Positions 58,848 to 64,000 of a stretch of DNA of 64,000 nt are shown one piece after another. Position 1 is the first letter of the stretch, and each line of letters begins with the position of its first letter. The notes beneath the pieces were generated by a model. It was not told the origin of the DNA. It searched no databases and saw nothing but the letters and a program-made list of their open reading frames with translations. A program made the position numbers and the translations under genes. The stretch is from contig NZ_CP165727.1 in NCBI RefSeq assembly GCF_041200175.1, forward strand, positions 4,777,501 to 4,841,500. Reading direction: 5' to 3'. This DNA comes from Streptomyces sp. R33. GTDB taxonomy: Bacteria; Actinomycetota; Actinomycetes; Streptomycetales; Streptomycetaceae.

Positions 58848-59423
58848 ATGGCCATCGCCGATGACCTGAAGAAGACCCTCACCGACCCGACTCCGCTCTA
58901 CTTCGCCGCCGGCACCGCAGACCTCGCGGTGCAGCAGGCGAAGAAGGTGCCCGGGCTCATCGAGCAGCTGCGCGCCGAGGCACCCGCACGCATCGAGGCC
59001 GTGAAGAACACCGATCCGAAGATCGTGCAGGAGAAGGCCAGGGAGGCGCAGGAGGCGGTCACCGCCAAGTTCGCCGAGGTGCTCACCGCGATCGACCCGA
59101 AGAAGCTCGGGGAGACCGCGCAGGACCTGGCGCTGCGCGGGGTCGGCGTGGCCGCCGAGTACGCGGTGCGCGCGAAGGAGACGTACGACAAGGTCGCCGA
59201 GCACGGCGAGCAGGCCGTGCGCACCTGGCGCGGCGAGGTCTCCGAGGAGATCGTCGACATCGCGGTCGCCGTCGAGCCGAAGCAGGAGCAGCCGGCGCAG
59301 GAGCCCGCCGACGCCTCCGCCGAGGCCGCGGGCTCCGAGGACGAGAAGCCCTCGGCCCGGAAGTCCCCGGCGCGCAGGAACAACACGAAGAAGGCCGCCG
59401 TCATGGCGGGCGACGAGAGCTGA
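58848..59423 (+). CDS. HbhA-like coiled-coil protein
   Basis: 191 residues. A long amphipathic helical region (about 1-150: ADLAVQQAKKVPGLIEQLRAEAPARIEAV and repeated heptads) is followed by an Ala/Glu/Pro-rich stretch and a basic tail (ARKSPARRNNTKKAAV). It resembles mycobacterial heparin-binding haemagglutinin in size, coiled-coil and Lys-rich end, though the tail is shorter. The function in Streptomyces is not known; a membrane-associated structural role is possible. It follows the XRE gene by 26 bp. Confidence 0.8.
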   Translation: MAIADDLKKTLTDPTPLYFAAGTADLAVQQAKKVPGLIEQLRAEAPARIEAVKNTDPKIVQEKAREAQEAVTAKFAEVLTAIDPKKLGETAQDLALRGVGVAAEYAVRAKETYDKVAEHGEQAVRTWRGEVSEEIVDIAVAVEPKQEQPAQEPADASAEAAGSEDEKPSARKSPARRNNTKKAAVMAGDES

Positions 59424-59454
59424 ATCGCGGACCGGAAGCGGATTGCGTGACGGC

Positions 59455-59483
59455 GGGCCGGGCACCAGCGGGGTGTCCGGCCC
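59455..59483 (+). terminator. Terminator after hbhA-like gene
   Basis: GGGCCGGGCACC (59455-59466) pairs with GGTGTCCGGCCC (59472-59483) with one wobble and a 5-nt loop, 32 bp after the stop. Confidence 0.6.
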
Positions 59484-59567
59484 GTTGTCGTCTGCGAGGG
59501 CCGCTCTGCCGGTAGCGTGGAGGCAGGCGGCATCAGGCGTGCGAAGCGTGAGAAGGCGGTCAAGGCG

Positions 59568-59909
59568 ATGTTGATGAACGGGTTCGATAACGGAGTGCTC
59601 CCGTTGCTCGGGTTCGCCATGCTGGCGCTCGCCGTCGTGGCCCTCGTCTTCGCGGCCCTCGCGCGCGAGGACGCGTACCGCGCCGCCGACAAGCAGACCA
59701 AGACGTTCTGGCTGGTCATCCTCGGGGTCACCGTGCTGGTGGACTTCTTCCTGGGGATGCTGTTCCTGCAGATCGCCGGCCTCGTGGCCACCATCGTGTT
59801 CTTCGTCGACGTACGCCCGGCCCTCAAGCAGGTCTCGGGCGGTGGCGGCCGGCGCAAGGGCGGCAGCAGCAGCGACGGCCCGTACGGCCCGTACAACGGC
59901 GGGCGCTGA
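59568..59909 (+). CDS. DUF2516 membrane protein
   Basis: 113 residues. About three hydrophobic helices (VLPLLGFAMLALAVVALVFAALA; TFWLVILGVTVLVDFFLGMLF; IAGLVATIVFFVDV) and a Gly/Ser/Tyr-rich tail (SSSDGPYGPYNGGR). DUF2516 proteins occupy the same place after hbhA in mycobacteria (Rv0476). Function unknown. ATG at 59568 or 59574. Confidence 0.85.
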   Translation: MLMNGFDNGVLPLLGFAMLALAVVALVFAALAREDAYRAADKQTKTFWLVILGVTVLVDFFLGMLFLQIAGLVATIVFFVDVRPALKQVSGGGGRRKGGSSSDGPYGPYNGGR

Positions 59910-59931
59910 CCCGCCGCCGCTCGTCCGCCGG

Positions 59932-61236
59932 TCAGCCCTCCGCGCGGGAGAGCAGGACCACGGCCACGTCGTCGGTGAGCTCGCCGCCGTTCAGGCGCCG
60001 GGCCTCGGTGACGGAGGCCTCCAGCAGGCCCTCGCCGCTCAGGCCCTCACCCAGGTGCCGGTTGATCATCTCGACCATGCCGTCCTGCCCGAGCCGCTCC
60101 TTGCCGTCACCGATGCGGCCCTCGATCAGGCCGTCGGTGTAGAGCATCAGGCTCCAGGTGCCGCCCAGCTCGACCTGCCGGCGGGGCCAGCGGGCCTTGG
60201 GCAGCAGGCCGAGCGCCGGACCGCTGTTCTCGTAGGGGAGCAGCTGCGCGCGGCGGCCCGGCCGGGATATCAGCGGCGCCGGATGGCCGGCCAGGCACAG
60301 GCCCGCACGGCGGCCGTCGGGGGAGATGTCCACCGTGCACAGGGTCGCGAAGATCTCCTCGCAGGGGCGCTCCACCTCCAGGACCTCCTGGAGGGTGGCC
60401 AGCAGGTCGTCGCCGCACAGGCCGGCCAGGGTCAGGGCGCGCCAGGCGATGCGGAGCTCGACGCCGAGGGCGGCCTCGTCGGGGCCGTGGCCGCAGACGT
60501 CGCCGATCATCGCGTGGACGGTGCCGTCGGGGGTGCGGACGGTGTCGTAGAAGTCCCCGCCGAGGAGCGCGCGGCTGCGGCCGGGGCGGTAACGGGCGGC
60601 GAAGCGCAGGTCCGACCCCTCGAGGAGGGGGTTGGGGAGCAGGCCGCGCTCGAGGCGGGCGTTCTCCTGGGCCCGAAGTTTCGATTCTGCAAGCTTGTAC
60701 TGGGCGATGTCCGCCCGCTTTCTCTCCACGGCGTAGCGGATCGCCCGGCTGAGGAGGCGGCCGTCCAGCTCGTCGCGGAAGAGGAAGTCCTGCGCCCCGA
60801 CCCGGACGGCCTCGGCGGCCCGCTCGGCGTCGGCCTCGGCGGTGAGGACGAGGACGGCGTGGCCGGGCGCGATCCGCAGCACCTCGCGGAGGGTGGCCAG
60901 CTCGTCGACGACCGCGGTACGGGAGCCGCCGGCAGTGGACCCCGTCCCGGAGAGGGAGAGGTCCAGCAGGATGCAGTGCACGTCGTGGGTGAGCAGGCGC
61001 GCGGCCTCGGTGAGGTTGCGGGCGGTGCGGAGCCGGATGCGGTGCCGGTCGGCGTCGAGGATCTCGGGCACCGTGAGCCCGCCTGCGGGGTCGTCCTCGA
61101 TCACCAGCAGGGTCAGGGACGCCTGGGGTGCGGTGGCGTGCGGCGCTGCGGGCAGCTGAGCGGCCAGGACCGCCTGGGCGGCCTGCGCGCTCTCCGTGGC
61201 GGGGGTCTCCCTCTGCCGCGGTACGGGTACGGCCAT
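59932..61236 (-). CDS. Receiver domain plus PP2C (SpoIIE/RsbU) phosphatase
   Basis: 434 residues. Ala-rich N terminus, then a receiver-like domain (LTLLVIEDDPAGG; HDVHCILLDLSLSGTG; HAVLVLTAEAD) and a short coiled coil. A PP2C phosphatase domain starts near 230 with LLGGDFYDTV, followed by MIGDVCGHGPDEAAL and LMLYTDGLIEGR, which hold the metal-binding Asp residues. It likely dephosphorylates an anti-anti-sigma factor to free a sigma factor. Kinase and sigma partners are not in the window. ATG at 61236. Confidence 0.9.
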   Translation of the reverse strand: MAVPVPRQRETPATESAQAAQAVLAAQLPAAPHATAPQASLTLLVIEDDPAGGLTVPEILDADRHRIRLRTARNLTEAARLLTHDVHCILLDLSLSGTGSTAGGSRTAVVDELATLREVLRIAPGHAVLVLTAEADAERAAEAVRVGAQDFLFRDELDGRLLSRAIRYAVERKRADIAQYKLAESKLRAQENARLERGLLPNPLLEGSDLRFAARYRPGRSRALLGGDFYDTVRTPDGTVHAMIGDVCGHGPDEAALGVELRIAWRALTLAGLCGDDLLATLQEVLEVERPCEEIFATLCTVDISPDGRRAGLCLAGHPAPLISRPGRRAQLLPYENSGPALGLLPKARWPRRQVELGGTWSLMLYTDGLIEGRIGDGKERLGQDGMVEMINRHLGEGLSGEGLLEASVTEARRLNGGELTDDVAVVLLSRAEG

Positions 61237-61484
61237 CGTCTCCGGTTCCTTCCCTCCCCCCGAGGGTGCGTCCGGCAGACCCTAGCGGTCGGCGGCCGCA
61301 GAACGGAATGGCGTTCCGGGACAGGGCCGCCGTCATATGCCGTTATCGCGGGGGAATGCGCCTCACTGACTGACCACTGAATGACCAACGTCACGACGCA
61401 GGCCCTCGTCGTCCCGCCTGGCGAGACGCGCGGAATCCCCCGCGGGTTCCCTCCGCCACGGCCTTTCCCGCCCGCGGGCTGCGG

Positions 61485-62546
61485 CTACGCGTCCGGGCGG
61501 ACCACTGCCTTGATCGGCATCGAGCCCGCGCCCGTCAGGGTGACGCTGCGGCCCGGGCGGGGGGCGTGGACGATCGCGCCATCGCCCACGTACATCCCGA
61601 CGTGGCTGGCGTCGTCGAAGTAGATGATCAGGTCACCCGGCCGCATGTCCTTGATCGCGACCTTCGGCAGCAGCCGCAGCTGCTCCTGGGAGGTGCGCGG
61701 GATGCCCTTGCCCGCCGCGCGCCACGCCTGTGAGGTGAGGCCGGAGCAGTCGAACGAGTCCGGGCCCTCGGCGCCCCACACGTACGGCTTGCCCATCTGC
61801 GCCGTGGCGTACTGGATCGCCTTCTTCCCCGACTCCGACGCCGAGCTGTTGATCTCCTTCAGCACGCCCGTCGACAGCCATGCCGTCTGCGCCTTGTACT
61901 GCGCCTCCTGCTCGAGCTGGATCAGCCGGGCCTTCTCCTCGGCCTGCAGCTTGCTCTCCAGCGCCTCCGCCGCCTTGATCTTCTCCTCGATCTGCTTCTT
62001 CGAGGTCTCCTGCTTGATCCGGTTGGCCTCGAGCTTCTCCCACTGAGCGCTCGCGTCCTTCGCGTACTGCTGCAAGTCGCTCTGCGTGCGGTTCATTTCG
62101 GACATCAGGTCCGTGGCGGCCTTCTCGCCCCGGCGGATCCGGTCCGCCCCGTCGAGAAACTGGCTCGGGGTGCCGCTCAGCGCCAGCTGCGCGCCGGCCG
62201 GCATCCCGCCCGAGCGGTACTGGGCGCGCGCGGCGGCTCCCGCACGGTTCTTCAGGGCCGTGATCCGGTCCTGACCCGCCGTCACCTGCTTCGCGATCTC
62301 GACGATCTTGGCGGACTGGGCCTTGGCCTCACTCTCGGCGAGGTTGTAGGCGTCCGTCGCCGTGCCCGCCTGGCGGTAGAGCTCGTCGATCTCCTTGCGC
62401 ACCTGCTCGAGGGACTTGGCGCCCGGCTCCGGCAGTGGCGCCGCCTGTGCCGCACCGCTCATGCCCGCCACGGCGAGCAGCGCCGTCGTACACAGCAGCG
62501 TGAGAGCGGACATACCGCTGCGCCGCCTACGCTCCACGGTCCCCAT
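61485..62546 (-). CDS. Secreted NlpC/P60 peptidoglycan endopeptidase with coiled coil
   Basis: 353 residues. A signal peptide ends near AQAAPLP (about 36). A long coiled coil (about 40-230: KSLEQVRKEIDELYRQAG, ESKLQAEEKARLIQLEQEAQYK) precedes a C-terminal NlpC/P60 domain with GKPYVWGAEGPDSFDCSGL (catalytic Cys) and DASHVGMYVG (His). It resembles RipA- and CwlO-type hydrolases that cut stem peptides during growth or septation. ATG with GGGGGGA upstream. Confidence 0.9.
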   Translation of the reverse strand: MGTVERRRRSGMSALTLLCTTALLAVAGMSGAAQAAPLPEPGAKSLEQVRKEIDELYRQAGTATDAYNLAESEAKAQSAKIVEIAKQVTAGQDRITALKNRAGAAARAQYRSGGMPAGAQLALSGTPSQFLDGADRIRRGEKAATDLMSEMNRTQSDLQQYAKDASAQWEKLEANRIKQETSKKQIEEKIKAAEALESKLQAEEKARLIQLEQEAQYKAQTAWLSTGVLKEINSSASESGKKAIQYATAQMGKPYVWGAEGPDSFDCSGLTSQAWRAAGKGIPRTSQEQLRLLPKVAIKDMRPGDLIIYFDDASHVGMYVGDGAIVHAPRPGRSVTLTGAGSMPIKAVVRPDA

Positions 62547-62770
62547 GGTCCCCCCAAGGTGCCCCGAGTCCGACCCGACGTCAGATCCGCACCGGACCCG
62601 ACATCGCATCTGACTATTCATCAGTAACTTTGCGCTGCCTTCGGGATGGTGCCACGAGTCGGTGAAATCCAACACCCTCGCAGGTGCCATCCCGATCTTC
62701 CCCAGTCCCCCATACGCATCCCGACGGCTCAACGGGCCACCCCGGTAACCGGTTCCCCGCCGCGCCACAT
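62547..62770 (-). promoter_or_regulatory. Leader/promoter region of NlpC/P60 gene
   Basis: This 224-bp gap holds CGGGATGG (62642-62649) paired with CCATCCCG (62687-62694), and the heptamer GGTGCCA repeated directly inside it. A structured leader is possible. It does not match the c-di-AMP (ydaO) riboswitch that precedes many actinomycete hydrolase genes. Confidence 0.35.
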
Positions 62771-63580
62771 TCACCCCGCCGGGCGCAACGCCTCCCAGCG
62801 CACCGTCAGTTCCCCCTGCCGCCACCGCACCGGCCCGTCCGCCAGCGGCCAGTCGGCGGCCAGCGCCCGCGCCGTCCGGATCCAGCGCTGCCGCGCCCCG
62901 TACGAGGCGTACGGGGCGGCCGCCGCCCACGCCCGGTCGAAGTCGCGCAGGAACGCATGCACCGGCTCGCCCGGCACGTTGCGGTGGATGAGCGCCTTCG
63001 GCAGCCGCTCCGCCAGGTCCGAAGGGCGCTCGAGGGAGCCCAGCCGGGTCGCGAACGTCACCGTGCGCGCCCCCTCGGGCCCCAGCGCAACCCACACATG
63101 GCGCCGCCCGATCTCGTCACAGGTCCCCTCGACGAGCAGCCCGTCCGGGGCCAGGCGTGCGCACAGCCGCTCCCACACCGCCGCCACCTGCTCCTCGTCG
63201 TACTGGCGCAGGACGTTCGCCGCGCGGATCAGCGCCGGCCGGGCCCCGCCCTCCAGCGGCACCTCGAACCCGCCGTGCCGGAAGCTGAGCCCCTCGCGCT
63301 CGTACGGCTTCGCCGCCGCGACCCGTGCCGGCTCGATCTCGATGCCGACCACCCGTACGCGCGGCGCCGCCTCCCGCAGCCGGGCCAGCAGCTCCACCGC
63401 CGTCCACGGCGCGGCCCCGTAGCCGAGGTCCACCGCGACCGGCGCCTGTGCGCGCCGCAGCACCGCCCCGTGCGTGGCCGCGATCCAGCGGTCCATCCGG
63501 CGCAGCCGGTTCGGGTTCGTCGTCCCGCGGGTCACCGTGCCCACAGGGCGGCGCGGGGGCGGGGCGGAGCGCGAGGACAT
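62771..63580 (-). CDS. Class I SAM-dependent methyltransferase
   Basis: 269 residues. VAVDLGYGAAPWTAVELL (about 47-64) is the SAM-binding motif I, and VVGIEIEP (about 79-86) motif II. The rest is RQYDEEQVAAVWERL through DGLLVEGTCDEIGRRHVW. The target is unknown. It is separated from the divergent mshA by 228 bp. ATG at 63580. Confidence 0.8.
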   Translation of the reverse strand: MSSRSAPPPRRPVGTVTRGTTNPNRLRRMDRWIAATHGAVLRRAQAPVAVDLGYGAAPWTAVELLARLREAAPRVRVVGIEIEPARVAAAKPYEREGLSFRHGGFEVPLEGGARPALIRAANVLRQYDEEQVAAVWERLCARLAPDGLLVEGTCDEIGRRHVWVALGPEGARTVTFATRLGSLERPSDLAERLPKALIHRNVPGEPVHAFLRDFDRAWAAAAPYASYGARQRWIRTARALAADWPLADGPVRWRQGELTVRWEALRPAG

Positions 63581-63597
63581 GCGCCGAGCGTAAGCGG

Positions 63598-63639
63598 AGG
63601 GCCCCCGCCGGAGGAAAAAGGGCCCCCGCCGGATGAAAA
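63598..63639. repeat. Two 21-bp tandem repeats upstream of mshA
   Basis: AGGGCCCCCGCCGGAKGAAAA is present twice head to tail (63598-63618, 63619-63639), differing at one base. The 21-bp period equals two helical turns, in the promoter region shared by the methyltransferase and mshA. Confidence 0.75.
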
Positions 63640-63808
63640 GAGGGCAGACCGCGCCGCAAACACCGAGGAAAAAACCCCGGCTCCCGGAATGCGGGACACG
63701 GCCGCACCGGTTGCACTCCTTGGAGGGCGCCGCGCGCGCTCCGTCAGCGCTGCCCTCCATGCACGTCCCGTCCAGCACGCCGCCGTCCGAGCGAGAGGAA
63801 CTGCTCCC

Positions 63809-64000
63809 TTGAGCCAGTACGTGTCCCGCCTCGGCGGCAGCCTCAGCGGCCGGATCGCCGCCGCCCGCGGCACCCGCCACGACCCGCCCCGCCTGCGCCT
63901 GCCGGCCGTCGGCCACCACCGCAAGCCGCGCCGCGTCGCCATGCTCAGCGTGCACACCTCACCGCTGCACCAGCCCGGCACGGGCGACGCCGGCGGTATG
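63809..64000 (+). CDS. mshA: D-inositol-3-phosphate glycosyltransferase MshA, N-terminal part
   Basis: The first 64 codons are in the window; the rest lies beyond 64000. A TTG start is preceded by AGAGGA. The product starts with SQYVSRLGGSLSGRIAAARG and reaches RRVAMLSVHTSPLHQPGTGD, the nucleotide-sugar-binding N terminus of MshA. MshA joins UDP-GlcNAc and inositol-3-phosphate in the first step of mycothiol synthesis; the last enzyme, MshD, is encoded at 31458-32390. Confidence 0.92.
   Translation, partial: MSQYVSRLGGSLSGRIAAARGTRHDPPRLRLPAVGHHRKPRRVAMLSVHTSPLHQPGTGDAGGM

Noticed and set aside
62547..62770. Possible c-di-AMP (ydaO) riboswitch upstream of the NlpC/P60 gene
   Set aside because: Such genes often carry this riboswitch, but the conserved core blocks are not recognisable here.

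Overview
This window is chromosomal DNA from a Streptomyces species or very close relative. It is very GC-rich, with strong third-position G/C bias, many GTG and some TTG starts, and translationally coupled GTGA/ATGA/TTGA overlaps. Several genes are actinomycete-specific: glnR, nur, rsiG, mycothiol genes mshD and mshA, a SCO6880-type protein and SseC. From memory, the gene order resembles the S. coelicolor SCO4120-SCO4204 interval. That comparison was not checked by a search.

Layout: 1-2400 is the 3' part of a 23S rRNA gene, a 5S rRNA gene and a terminator. 2408-3824 holds a DUF3626 protein and an acetyltransferase. 3899-11000 is a six-gene minus-strand operon for a type IV secretion-like machine: a VirD4-like protein, a VirB4 ATPase, a SCO6880-type protein carrying the VirB4 N-terminal half, a VirB6/TrbL-like protein, a VirB8/TcpC-like protein and a VirB2-like small protein. 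A small MITE-like palindrome sits exactly at its 3' end. 11405-20929 is mixed: a secreted collagen-like protein, a pentapeptide-repeat protein, acetyltransferase, LysE exporter, thioesterase, Ser/Thr kinase, transglycosylase/NlpC hydrolase, PAP2 phosphatase and a lipoprotein. 21092-31223 covers copper sensing (csoR with its operator) and phosphate: DUF47-pit on plus; pstSCAB under a PHO box, a CHAD protein and ppk on minus. 31458-36973 has mshD, a secreted 5'-nucleotidase, an alpha/beta hydrolase with divergent TetR regulator, and a Tat-exported PI-PLC.

37028-40368 is a secretion-stress module (histidine kinase, response regulator and HtrA-like protease with three 11-bp operator repeats). Next are a LacI regulator, glnR, a MoaD/ThiS protein, a repeat-rich membrane protein and a DUF2993 lipid-binding protein. 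45837-47343 is a sulfurtransferase/sseC operon behind a nearly leaderless cysteine-containing leader peptide. 47484-50680 has a DUF3099 protein, three translationally coupled single-span membrane proteins of unknown function and a 33-residue membrane peptide. 50744-54076 has a nitrobindin-like protein, nur, ygfZ, dtd and rsiG (both c-di-GMP-binding motifs intact). 54139-64000 has an Eis-like acetyltransferase, a HemK-like methyltransferase, an AraC regulator, a VOC protein, an XRE-HbhA-DUF2516 cluster, a receiver-PP2C phosphatase, an NlpC/P60 hydrolase, a methyltransferase and the start of mshA.

The most interesting items are the chromosomal T4SS-like operon with a split VirB4 and a coupling protein that has lost its Walker A, the MITE-like element inserted in a shared CTAG stop site, the leaderless Cys leader peptide, and the unexplained three-gene membrane operon at 47862-50469.
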